A stretch of 25,931 nucleotides of DNA from an uncultured Clostridia bacterium (GTDB taxonomy: Bacteria; Bacillota; Clostridia; Christensenellales; Borkfalkiaceae): contig CALDMH010000117.1 in NCBI GenBank assembly GCA_937915565.1, forward strand, positions 1 to 25,931, given 5' to 3'. The translations under genes and the position numbers were made by a program. Below the pieces are notes generated by a model. It was not told the origin of the DNA and did not search any database. It was given only the letters and a program-made list of their open reading frames with translations. Below, piece after piece: positions 15,801-23,547 of this stretch (positions are counted from its first letter, which is position 1; each line of letters starts with the position of its first letter).

Positions 15801-17133
15801 AAGTTACGACCTCGGAAAATACTCGGCTTACGTTTACGGCTCGAACGGAAACGAAGAAGTCGTTTCAAAAACGGAATTGTACGTCGACGGAAAGAAACTC
15901 GATTTGACGGACGGAATTTTCACCCCCGACGATTCCCTTGCCGGGAAGACGGTTAAGGTGAAATACGCGTTTAAGAGCGCGGCGGGCAACGAAAGTTCGT
16001 TTGAAGCGGAAGTTCCGGTTGTCAATCCTATGATAGGCTATTCCGGATTTATGAAGAACTATTTCATCGCAGAAGGCGGAGCAAACCCGGCTTGCGGCGC
16101 GGAAGGCCTTAACTTCGGCATTGCGGAAGGCGAAAGCGGAAAAATCACGTTCGCACGCAAAATTGACGAAAAATACGCTAAATTCTATTTCATTATAAAA
16201 GGCGAGAGATTTGCAAAGGGCTTCGATTCCTTCAAGCTCACTATGAAGGATTCCGCCGACCCGAGCTTAACGCTTACGGTTTCCGTAGAAAACGTTCAAT
16301 CGGTATATTGGGCGAGAATTGCAGGCGGAGCGAGAACGGCGTTCACCGTAGAACCTAACGGCAACTTCTCGATAGTTTACGATTACGAGAATAAACGTTT
16401 CGTGGATTCTTACGGCTATTCTCTCGGCAAAATAACGACTTGCGACAACGGAAAACCGTTTGAAGGCTTCAAATCGGGCTTCGTTTACGCTTCGTTCGAG
16501 GTTGCCGGCGCAACCGAAAATCAGGTCGTTTTGTTGCAGATTGCAAATCAGATTATAAACGACACGAGTTACGATTTCATTCAGCCCGTAATCACGGTAA
16601 ACGGTTACGTTTCCGGCAATTACGCTATGGGCGCAACCGTAAACCTTCCGTCCGCAACGGCGTACGACGTTTTGAGCGCGTGCGGCAAGGTTAAGGTTAC
16701 GGTAACCTGCGGAAGAGAAACCGTAATCCGCAACAAGGACGCAAGCGAGCCGCTTTCGTTCGTCATCGACCAATACGGAGTTTATCAGATAGTTTATTCC
16801 GCAGAGGCCGACGATATGGGCGGACTTGCAAAGGTTACGCGCTTCGTTTATTGTTACGACACCGTTAAACCCGAACTCGAATTCGACGGAACGATTCCTT
16901 CGTCCGTAAAGAGCGGAACGGTCGTTAAGCTTCCGTCTTACACAATCGTCGATAACGGAGATATTTCAAGAGCAAGCGTTACGATTTACGTCTGCGCGCC
17001 GGACGGCGTTATGCGTAAGGTAGACGGCGGCAACGTTAAACTTACGGGCGCAGGAGAATATATCGTTTATTATCAGGTGACGGACGAAAACGGAAACCTT
17101 AAAGTTTACACGTTCAAAGTCCGCGTAGAATAA
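12895..17133 (+). CDS. Large secreted modular protein with Ig-like and concanavalin/LamG-like modules, function unknown
   Basis: 1412 residues. An N-terminal signal sequence or anchor (residues about 6-31, ending AAAAASG) sends it out of the cell; there is no lipobox, no C-terminal LPXTG motif and no SLH domain. I see an alternating design: a beta-sandwich module (about 50-245), three Ig-like domains (about 255-520), a second sandwich (about 525-765), three Ig-like domains (about 772-1043), a third sandwich (about 1045-1222) and two Ig-like domains to the end. Ig-like units end in phrases such as GEYTIVYKACDYYGNES and GEYIVYYQVTDENGN. The three sandwich modules share a terminal pattern (EVYMRIYAAGLSGTAKIGLL; FVYASFEVAGATENQVVLLQ). 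No catalytic motif is visible. Its position between transporter and lipoprotein genes suggests glycan binding or scaffolding at the surface. Confidence 0.85.
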   Translation: MKKKNLWLTICAVASCVALSVVGIIAAAAASGKPTGETFEYSEAAPLKYKTYVSDNGSAKKGLLLYGYDNGASAAFKGTFSGVFETETKAVSTVGAVELRKYSLKFTDKDSGQAFFVEISQGATSYCNVSVDGDKAGVAYYKNNKAYGYTSKYNDEGVYTFFDANGPVSVKFDASSKVISVRGENESYKVVWDFGKTENDGKTFAHELTAFDNYTVDIIFDEIKSAGKGELLVYSFGGIFFDSREIKNGLRINAGVKVKAIVGEKYVVPEATIENVFEGKVNEKATLKVYDENGVAVNGGKYEFTPEKAGNYYAYYSYTDGENEASEYCLIEAINEEDISFSFDYSGVFDVPENVGLHSKVYLPSAKANCSLAVSSVPTDAVVTVYKDGKAVDGSENSEGGKYFSFDAYGDYKIVYSVPTFGELVKEEKTVVVSSATEGISADEKIDSLDVLDYGSMLTLSPTKVYVNGKELTAKSTVKYPSGKTADASEAVLNELGKYVLTETWEGGSREKTFTVNETYSSLFSGTNAEFGELAYNNSYVGQTLEVSETPLVYNKLINLADNRFDETLEDKTQNVPLVELVFQPSRGGQKDLTGLFIEFVDAHDSSNYISIRVKYQDYDRNKNRIRTKASGQTWVGYYYNYRNSGMEVHDAQSHDDGGFIGNGTFLQSLNGVNFDESVIRFYYDYEKNSLYSKPDHLTSEDNSVVPWLVRDYDTIDEKMSAGQNPWRGFTNGEVYMRIYAAGLSGTAKIGLLNVDGDVLDEKYVDDFEGPTITTELPDGDNVPYAKVNEAYEIFPFAAKDAYTGSKTYEPKVYFGKTSVKVTDGKFVPDAEGEYTIVYKACDYYGNESQKTVKVIAKNDLDKLTVSLASELPSATEYGKKIRIPEVYCAGGAGGIKTSVAVTCNGESVPVEYGTFRCMREGRYLVKITATDYVGTTTTVTKAIRVTKGSNPVIDDDEIQLPPEFFVNESYDLGKYSAYVYGSNGNEEVVSKTELYVDGKKLDLTDGIFTPDDSLAGKTVKVKYAFKSAAGNESSFEAEVPVVNPMIGYSGFMKNYFIAEGGANPACGAEGLNFGIAEGESGKITFARKIDEKYAKFYFIIKGERFAKGFDSFKLTMKDSADPSLTLTVSVENVQSVYWARIAGGARTAFTVEPNGNFSIVYDYENKRFVDSYGYSLGKITTCDNGKPFEGFKSGFVYASFEVAGATENQVVLLQIANQIINDTSYDFIQPVITVNGYVSGNYAMGATVNLPSATAYDVLSACGKVKVTVTCGRETVIRNKDASEPLSFVIDQYGVYQIVYSAEADDMGGLAKVTRFVYCYDTVKPELEFDGTIPSSVKSGTVVKLPSYTIVDNGDISRASVTIYVCAPDGVMRKVDGGNVKLTGAGEYIVYYQVTDENGNLKVYTFKVRVE

Positions 17134-17148
17134 TCGGGAGAAAAAGAT

Positions 17149-19116
17149 ATGAAAAAAGGAAAATTTACCCGCATCGCGGCAATGCTTCTGACAGTTTCCA
17201 CGTTCGTTTTTGCGGCGACTTCTTGCGGAAAAACCAACGAATCGGGGAACTCCGGCAAAGAGCCGACGGGCGGCAGCACCGTTATAGATTACGAAAGAGC
17301 CGAAGCTATGCTTCCCGATAAAATCGCCGAAACGGGCGTGAATATAATCGAAAACGGACGGAGCGACTATAAAATAGTCGTTCCCGAAAACGCGGACGCG
17401 CTTATTTCCTTCGCAGCGAAGGAAATGCAGACCTTCATAAAGGATTCCGCAAACGTGGAATTGCCGATTGTTCCCGATACTGGCGTAGACTTCGACGAAA
17501 CGGCGAAATATATCTCGGTGGGGCAAACCTCGGTTTTCAAAGGCTCGGGGCTTACGATAACCGACGATATGAAGGACACCGGATATTATATGAAGAGATT
17601 CGGCAACGTCGTCGTTATCGTTGCGAAAAACAGCAACGGTTCGCTTTCCGCCGTTTACGACTTTTTGAACTACGAAATAGGGCTTGAAGTTTACGCGACG
17701 GACGAACTTACTTACGAAAAGAAGAGCGTAGTGCCTCTTCTCGATTACGACGTGAAGTTTATCCCCGTTCTCGACAGGCGTAAAATCCTCGCCGAAGCGT
17801 TCGACGCAAGCGACGTTTACACCAAGAGAATGAGATTGTGGTCGTGGTTCGGCCTCGGCGAATGGATAACCTTCGCGCATACGACGGTTGAAAAATTCTT
17901 ACCGAAGGACAAATATTTCGAGGCTCATCCCGAATGGTATTCGGAATCGCAAACGCAGGTTTGTTATTCCAACGCGGAAATGCGCGCGGAGATGGAAGAG
18001 GCGATAAAGTCCTATATAAGTTCCAGTCCCGACGGATTTTACGTTATGATAGGCCACGAGGACGATAAGTTTATGTGCGGTTGCGATAACTGTGTTGCCG
18101 AACGCGAACTTATGGGCGGCTTTGGCGGGCAGGAACTTAACTTCACCAACAAGGTTGCCGAAGAACTCGAACCGTGGCTTGCCGAAAACTATCCCGACAG
18201 AGAAATTTATTTCGTGTTCTTCGCTTATCAGACGTCCGAAGAGCCTCCCGCAACTTACGACGAAGCTACGGGGAAATGGACTCCCGTCTGGAAAGATTTC
18301 AAGGTAAACAAAAACGTAAAAGTTATGTGCGCTCCCGTTTACACCGATTTCTCCCAGAACTTAACCGGCGAAGCCAACGCTTCGTATTACAAAAATATGA
18401 AGGGCTGGTCGGAGATTTTCAAACAGGCGGGCGTTGACGACGGACTCGTTATATGGACGTACAGCACCGCCGCCACGAGTTATTTCGCAACGATAAACAA
18501 CTTTGCGATTTCGGGCGAGCATTACAGAACGCTTGCCGACCTCGGCGCGGTTTACGTTATGGACCAGAACACCGCGGACTCCAACCTCCCGATGCTCGAA
18601 CAGCTCAAACTTTACACGATGTCCAAGATGATGTATCGCAGAGATTACGATTACAACGAACTCGTGGACGATTTTATCGAGCATTATTACGGTGCGGCGG
18701 CAGACGAAATGAAAGAATACTACGAGCTTATCCGCGCGAGATATAAATGGCTGAACGATAATTTGTCGTTTACCGGAAGAATTTTCACGGATACGACGTT
18801 GTCTTCTTACTGGCCTCGTCCGGTCGTTCAGGAAATGCTCGACGTAATCGACAGAGGGCTTGAAAAACTCGAAACGATAAAGACGAGCAGCCCCGAAAGG
18901 TACGACGTTCTTTACGCAAGGCTTAAACGCGAAAAACTTTCGCCTATATACTTTATGTTTGAGTACTATATGGATTATCTCACACAGGACACGAAAGAAG
19001 AGTATCTGAACGATATGGAAGTTTACACGGCGAAGTTCAACATTCTCGGCACGCGTGAGGGCGCGAACAATATGCTTTCGAAAATCGAAGGCTGGAAGAG
19101 CCAAATTTACGGTTAA
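17149..19116 (+). CDS. DUF4838-family surface lipoprotein, possible glycoside hydrolase
   Basis: 655 residues with a lipoprotein signal peptide (lipobox ATSC, Cys26). An N-terminal alpha/beta domain (about 65-200: SDYKIVVPENADALISFAAK, DTGYYMKRFGNVVVIVAKNS) resembles the non-catalytic N-domain found before GH20/GH67/GH84 barrels. The following barrel-like domain has HPEWYSE, then GHEDDKFMCGCDNC (His303-Glu304, Cys310/312/315), characteristic of DUF4838. A helical C-terminal part (about 490-655) completes it. DUF4838 is uncharacterised but frequent in polysaccharide loci; the fold makes a hydrolase acting on surface glycan plausible, and Glu304/Asp305/Asp306 are candidate catalytic acids. GGGAG lies 8 nt before the ATG, 15 nt after the previous gene. 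Confidence 0.85.
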   Translation: MKKGKFTRIAAMLLTVSTFVFAATSCGKTNESGNSGKEPTGGSTVIDYERAEAMLPDKIAETGVNIIENGRSDYKIVVPENADALISFAAKEMQTFIKDSANVELPIVPDTGVDFDETAKYISVGQTSVFKGSGLTITDDMKDTGYYMKRFGNVVVIVAKNSNGSLSAVYDFLNYEIGLEVYATDELTYEKKSVVPLLDYDVKFIPVLDRRKILAEAFDASDVYTKRMRLWSWFGLGEWITFAHTTVEKFLPKDKYFEAHPEWYSESQTQVCYSNAEMRAEMEEAIKSYISSSPDGFYVMIGHEDDKFMCGCDNCVAERELMGGFGGQELNFTNKVAEELEPWLAENYPDREIYFVFFAYQTSEEPPATYDEATGKWTPVWKDFKVNKNVKVMCAPVYTDFSQNLTGEANASYYKNMKGWSEIFKQAGVDDGLVIWTYSTAATSYFATINNFAISGEHYRTLADLGAVYVMDQNTADSNLPMLEQLKLYTMSKMMYRRDYDYNELVDDFIEHYYGAAADEMKEYYELIRARYKWLNDNLSFTGRIFTDTTLSSYWPRPVVQEMLDVIDRGLEKLETIKTSSPERYDVLYARLKREKLSPIYFMFEYYMDYLTQDTKEEYLNDMEVYTAKFNILGTREGANNMLSKIEGWKSQIYG

Positions 19117-19126
19117 GGAGCTGATT

Positions 19127-20536
19127 ATGAAAAAAATAATACAATCTGCGATTGCTTTAATCGCGGCAATATCGATGTGTCTTTGCGCCGCTTCGTGCGG
19201 GAAAAAAGGACAGAGCGACGGCGAATCCTCCAAACCTTCCTCCGAGCCGATTTCGGAAAGCGTGAGGGAAAATATTTCGATTTCGTTAAACGAAACCACG
19301 CATAACGCCGTGGAGGACGACGTTTTCAACCTTACCGCAACCGTAACTCCCGCGCGTTCCGTGCGCTGGTCCACGAGCGACGATAAAATCGCCGCCGTGA
19401 GTTCAAGCGGCAGAGTTATCGCGAAAAAGGCCGGCACGGCGATTATAACCGCCGACGCGGACGGATTTAAAGCTACCTGCGAGGTTATCGTTGCCGCCGC
19501 CGAGAAAAACGAATATTACGTTTTAACGGACAAAACGGCATACCTTACGGCTATCGGAACGGCAAACAAAAAGACGATAAACGCAAAAGCATACTTATCG
19601 GACGAAAACGGCGAAACGGAGCTTACGGGCGAAACGTTTAAGTTTGAAAGTCTGGACGAAACCATCGCCACCGTTTCCGAAAACGGGGAAATAACTCCCG
19701 TTTCGCTCGGAACGACGGAAATAATAGTTTCGGGCGCAAAAGCGAACGCTTACGTCACCGCGGACGTTTACACCGCGGCCATAACCACGCCTTACGAATG
19801 GCTCGATATGTTCAAAGAGGACGAAAAACACGAAGATAGGTATTATCTCGAAAACGACATCGATTTTAACGGCGTGACGTACGATTTGGGCAGAGACGTC
19901 CCTATATTCAGCGCGGAAGTCAACGGAAATTATCACACCGTGAAAAACGTTACGGAATGGAGAGATAAAAGATATTCCGATTCTATGAAAGACGCTTATC
20001 AGGGTTTATTCGGCGCGGACGTTTTCGGAATGAGGCTTAAAAACATATCTTTCAAAAATATTCGTTTCACCAAGAGCGATTGCGCGGTTATATGCGATTC
20101 GATGCGTATGCACCCCGGAAATTACAAATGGGGCGATAAGCTTTACGAAACCAAGCTTTCCAACGTGAATATCGAGGCGATTTACGCCGTTGACGGTTCA
20201 GGGCTTATCAAAACTCTTTACGGCGGAAGTATGGAAAACGTGTTCGCGTATCTCCGCAAAAGCGACGGCTCGCAATTCGGCTCCGGCTTCAACTGCGTCG
20301 TAACCGAAGATTACCTGAACTGGCAACTCGGCACGAGCGAGTTCGCAAACGTGATAGTTTACGTCGACGGCGGAACGAAGTGGGAAAAGAGACCCTCTTC
20401 AATCGGAATATCGTTAAAGGATTCGTATATATCCGCCACGAGACAGGACGCTTTGTACAGGGCGTTTACCACGCTTAATAAAAACGTGTGGAAACTTTCA
20501 GAGAAAAATCTACCCGAATTAAAGGGCGATTTATAA
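19127..20536 (+). CDS. Lipoprotein with two Big2-type Ig domains and a beta-helix-like C-terminus
   Basis: 469 residues. The ATG at 19127 is chosen because AAGGAG (19115-19120) lies 6 nt upstream and a clean lipoprotein signal follows (lipobox CAASC, Cys24). A longer frame back to 19055 runs into the previous gene and would bury the signal. Residues about 50-125 are a classical Big2 domain (ATVTPARSVRWSTSDDKIAA, then SGRVIAKKAGTAIITA). A second, more divergent one follows (about 130-220: ESLDETIATVSENGEITPVS). The C-terminal half has YYLENDIDFNGVTYDLG and repeated LKNISFKNIRF / LSNVNIEAIY turns, like GLUG or right-handed beta-helix rungs. No catalytic residues are evident; glycan or cell-wall adhesion is the best guess. 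Confidence 0.85.
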   Translation: MKKIIQSAIALIAAISMCLCAASCGKKGQSDGESSKPSSEPISESVRENISISLNETTHNAVEDDVFNLTATVTPARSVRWSTSDDKIAAVSSSGRVIAKKAGTAIITADADGFKATCEVIVAAAEKNEYYVLTDKTAYLTAIGTANKKTINAKAYLSDENGETELTGETFKFESLDETIATVSENGEITPVSLGTTEIIVSGAKANAYVTADVYTAAITTPYEWLDMFKEDEKHEDRYYLENDIDFNGVTYDLGRDVPIFSAEVNGNYHTVKNVTEWRDKRYSDSMKDAYQGLFGADVFGMRLKNISFKNIRFTKSDCAVICDSMRMHPGNYKWGDKLYETKLSNVNIEAIYAVDGSGLIKTLYGGSMENVFAYLRKSDGSQFGSGFNCVVTEDYLNWQLGTSEFANVIVYVDGGTKWEKRPSSIGISLKDSYISATRQDALYRAFTTLNKNVWKLSEKNLPELKGDL

Positions 20537-20572
20537 AATCTTCACGATTTAAAAAAATATAAGGAGAAAAAG

Positions 20573-23470
20573 ATGAAGATGAAGAAAAACTTCCGGATTA
20601 TTCCGGTACTTGCACTGTTGTTTTCTTTGTGTCTCGTTTGCTTTGCCGCGTGCGGCGAAACTACGGATAACTCAAAGAAGTACTCGGTAACCTTAACCGC
20701 GTGCGTCGGCGTTACGGTCGACCACCCGAAAGAGGTTAAGGAAAACGACGATTTGTCCTTCACCGTAACGCTCAACGAGGGTTACGAAGGCGAATTGGCC
20801 GTTAAGGCCACCGTCGGCGGAAAAGAAGTCGGCGTGAAGAAAGGCGAAAATGGCGCGTACACGGTTGAAAAAGTCAACGGCGACGTCGTTATCACCGTTT
20901 CCGGCGCGAGAAAACAGGTCAACTCGTTCTCCGTAACCGTTGATAAGTGCGACGGCGCAACCGTTTCCGGACTTGACGAAACGGTTTCCAAGGGCGGAGT
21001 GCTTACTTTCTCCGTCGGCGTTGAAGAGGGTTACGAGGGAACGCCCGTCGTAAAAGCCACGGTTGGCGGCAAGGAAGTTTCCGTTGCCGACGGACTCGGC
21101 AATTTCCTTTCGATAAGCAATATCGGCGGCGACGTCGTGATAAAGATTACCGGGCTTACCAAAAAGAATCTTGCCGTAACCAAAACCGCAGGCGAGGGCG
21201 TTACGATTAGCGGTAACGAAACCGTCGTTTACGGTGAGGATTACACGTTCACCGTCACGCTTGCCGAGGGTTATAACGAGGCGGAAGTTGCCGTAACGGT
21301 GAACGGCAAAGTTGCCGAATACGTTTTAAAAGACGGCGTTTACACCGTTAAAGCCGTTAAAGGCGCAATCACGGTAGACGCAAAAGCGAGCGGAAAGAAA
21401 GAATATGCTATCGATTTCAGGTCTGAAAGCGAGCATATCGTTTTCCCCGAGGAAGCGAAAGCTAAATACGGCGAAACTTACACGTTCGACGTCGTTCCCG
21501 CAGAAGGATACTTTTTCGAGGGCGACGTCGTCGTAAAGGCAAACGACGTTGAAATTTCCAAAAACGCCGACGGCAAATGGGAAATTGCAAATATAATCGA
21601 ATATCAGGACGTTGAAGTTATCGCAACCGTTAAAGAAATTACGTTCGCCGTTACTTACGTTGCCGACGTTGAGGGCGGCCTCGGCGAACAAACCGTAAAA
21701 CATTACGCTTATTTCGCAACCACCGTTAAATTCAAGGTTACTCTCGCTTCCGATTACAGTAAATCGGCTATCGTCGTGGCTTATTCTTACGGCGAGAACG
21801 AACCGCAGACTTTAAAGGCAGACGAAGAGGGATATTATTCCTTTGAAAACGTTAAAGCCGACGTTAAAATTCACGTCACGGGGCTTACGCTCGACGTTTA
21901 CACCGTCAGCTTCAAACTCGGCGACGAGGTTAAACACACCGCCAAAGTCAACGTTCACGAAAAACTCACCGAAGAGCAGCTTGCCGCCGCAGCGGCGGAA
22001 GTCGTTAAAAACAGCGAATACAAGTTCGTTAAATGGGCGGAGGATACCGACGTTGAAATCACCTCCGATTGCTCGTTCAATGCCGTAACGCTTTGGGGCG
22101 AAAATACGGGAAGCAAATTTATAAGAGAAGAAAAGAAGAAACTCACCGCTTCGGAAGATACCGAAACCGCCGCGCCCGCAAACTTTGAAAAGGTTTACAA
22201 ATACGTTTGGGACGTTAACGAAACCGCCGAAGGTAAAAAAGAATACGAAATGCCGAACGCAAACTCTTTCTCGGCGTTAAATATCGCGAAATACGAGAAA
22301 GTATCCTTCAAACTTATGGGCAATCACTGGGTGTTGCTGGGCGGTTGGGATTTCGCAAATATTTTCTCCGACTGGGCTGAATTCACGATTGTTAAAAACG
22401 ACCGCGCAAATTACACTTTAACCGTGACCTGTGGCGAAAAGAACTACACCGAAACGCTTAAAGGTGAAACGTTTGCCAATATGTTCGTTAGCTTCTCTGC
22501 CGGCATAGTTTCCTCCGTTGAGGACGCCTACACTTTGTGGATAACCGAAATAAGAGCCGTTGAGGACGCCGATTACGTTCCCGCGGAAGCGAACGGACAA
22601 TTCGTCGGAAATCCGCTCCGAAGCGATAAATATCTCGGCGACGCGGAAAACGTCGTAGCTCCTATGGGTTATGAAAACGTTTATATCGCAAAAGACCCCG
22701 ATATGGCGGAAATCGATATTTCCAAATATTCCGAAGTCCGTATGGGCATCATTATGAACGGTTATTATTTGTTTAAACCCGACTGGTCTGCAATGGCCGA
22801 TAAACGCGGCGTATGGCTCGAAATCAAGCTTACGAAAACCGCGGGCGTTTGGAACGTTACGGTGAGCAACCTCTATCAGGGAGGCACGTTATATTCCACG
22901 ACCTCGGAAAGCAACGTTTTGAAGGAAATCGTCACTTGGGGCTTCTTCCTTGCTTCCGACGAAAACGCGCAGATGCTTTACGTCACCGAACTTCGCGGAA
23001 CGCTCGACCCTGCTTACGGAGTTATCGACGAATCGATTTTTGCGGGCGGAGTTAAAAACGAAACCGAAACCGTTCCCGACGGTTACGACAGCCTTTACGA
23101 ATACGACCACGCCGGCGCGACGACGGAAGATAATTACGTTCCCGTTCCGTTTGCGGATATATCGATTGAAGAGTACGATACGGTTAAATTCGTTGTTTGG
23201 AGCGACCAGGAGTTGTTCTTCGGCGGCGATTGGAGCATTTACGTAGACCGTAACCAAAAAGCCGAGATAACTCTTACGAGAACGGAAAACGGCTGGAAGA
23301 TAGCTTGCAGCGTAAAAGTCAACGGCGGCGATTCGTGGCTTGCGGAGGAACATCAGGGCAGCAAGCTCGGCGATATTTTCGCAAACTGGAAAATCCACGA
23401 AAGATATTGCGGACAGGGGCAGAACCACTTCTACGCAACTAACTTAATCACTCATAAAATTGCCGGATAA
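20573..23470 (+). CDS. Large repeat lipoprotein: six Big-like beta repeats plus three tandem ~130-aa C-terminal modules, unknown function
   Basis: 965 residues with a lipoprotein signal (lipobox FAAC, Cys27). AAGGAG (20561-20566) is 6 nt before the ATG; a second in-frame ATG at 20579 is possible. Residues about 37-438 form five repeats of about 80 residues (pattern: sVTv…G…YTFTVTLAEGY…V.VnGk…DGVYTV…ItV). A sixth unit (about 440-510, ending NSEYKFVKWAEDTDVEI) resembles InlB B-repeats. Residues about 537-671, 699-818 and 838-965 are three copies of another module: Y-x-x-V/L-Y, then DISKYSEVRM or IAKYEKVSF, then an aromatic strand ending in GGDW/GGWD/KPDW. The conserved Trp/Tyr suggest carbohydrate contact. 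No enzyme motif is seen. It is likely a surface glycan-binding protein, anchored by lipid. Confidence 0.85.
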   Translation: MKMKKNFRIIPVLALLFSLCLVCFAACGETTDNSKKYSVTLTACVGVTVDHPKEVKENDDLSFTVTLNEGYEGELAVKATVGGKEVGVKKGENGAYTVEKVNGDVVITVSGARKQVNSFSVTVDKCDGATVSGLDETVSKGGVLTFSVGVEEGYEGTPVVKATVGGKEVSVADGLGNFLSISNIGGDVVIKITGLTKKNLAVTKTAGEGVTISGNETVVYGEDYTFTVTLAEGYNEAEVAVTVNGKVAEYVLKDGVYTVKAVKGAITVDAKASGKKEYAIDFRSESEHIVFPEEAKAKYGETYTFDVVPAEGYFFEGDVVVKANDVEISKNADGKWEIANIIEYQDVEVIATVKEITFAVTYVADVEGGLGEQTVKHYAYFATTVKFKVTLASDYSKSAIVVAYSYGENEPQTLKADEEGYYSFENVKADVKIHVTGLTLDVYTVSFKLGDEVKHTAKVNVHEKLTEEQLAAAAAEVVKNSEYKFVKWAEDTDVEITSDCSFNAVTLWGENTGSKFIREEKKKLTASEDTETAAPANFEKVYKYVWDVNETAEGKKEYEMPNANSFSALNIAKYEKVSFKLMGNHWVLLGGWDFANIFSDWAEFTIVKNDRANYTLTVTCGEKNYTETLKGETFANMFVSFSAGIVSSVEDAYTLWITEIRAVEDADYVPAEANGQFVGNPLRSDKYLGDAENVVAPMGYENVYIAKDPDMAEIDISKYSEVRMGIIMNGYYLFKPDWSAMADKRGVWLEIKLTKTAGVWNVTVSNLYQGGTLYSTTSESNVLKEIVTWGFFLASDENAQMLYVTELRGTLDPAYGVIDESIFAGGVKNETETVPDGYDSLYEYDHAGATTEDNYVPVPFADISIEEYDTVKFVVWSDQELFFGGDWSIYVDRNQKAEITLTRTENGWKIACSVKVNGGDSWLAEEHQGSKLGDIFANWKIHERYCGQGQNHFYATNLITHKIAG

Positions 23471-23485
23471 TCGGCTTATAGCGAG

Positions 23486-23515
23486 CCTTTCTTCGGGCGA
23501 AAGCCCGAAGAAAGG
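23486..23515 (+). other. Perfect 13-bp stem with GAAA tetraloop between the repeat lipoprotein and GH20 genes
   Basis: CCTTTCTTCGGGC (23486-23498) pairs fully with 23503-23515 around a GAAA loop (23499-23502), a very stable GNRA hairpin. It begins 15 nt after the stop of the upstream gene. The following bases are taaattgcg, not a T-run, so read-through is expected. It may be a 3'-stabilising or processing hairpin separating the surface-protein message from the enzyme message. Confidence 0.8.
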
Positions 23516-23531
23516 TAAATTGCGTTAATAC

Positions 23532-23547
23532 GGAGGAGCGCGGCGTG
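23532..23547 (+). promoter_or_regulatory. Ribosome binding site that sets a GTG start for the GH20 gene
   Basis: GGAGGAG (23532-23538) sits 6 nt before GTG (23545-23547). No ATG with a ribosome site lies nearby, and the encoded protein begins directly with the first strand of the catalytic barrel. Confidence 0.82.

Noticed and set aside
16966..17880. 304-codon - strand open frame over the junction of the 1412-aa gene and the DUF4838 gene
   Set aside because: It is antisense to two well-supported exported proteins, lacks family motifs and shows shadow-type composition.
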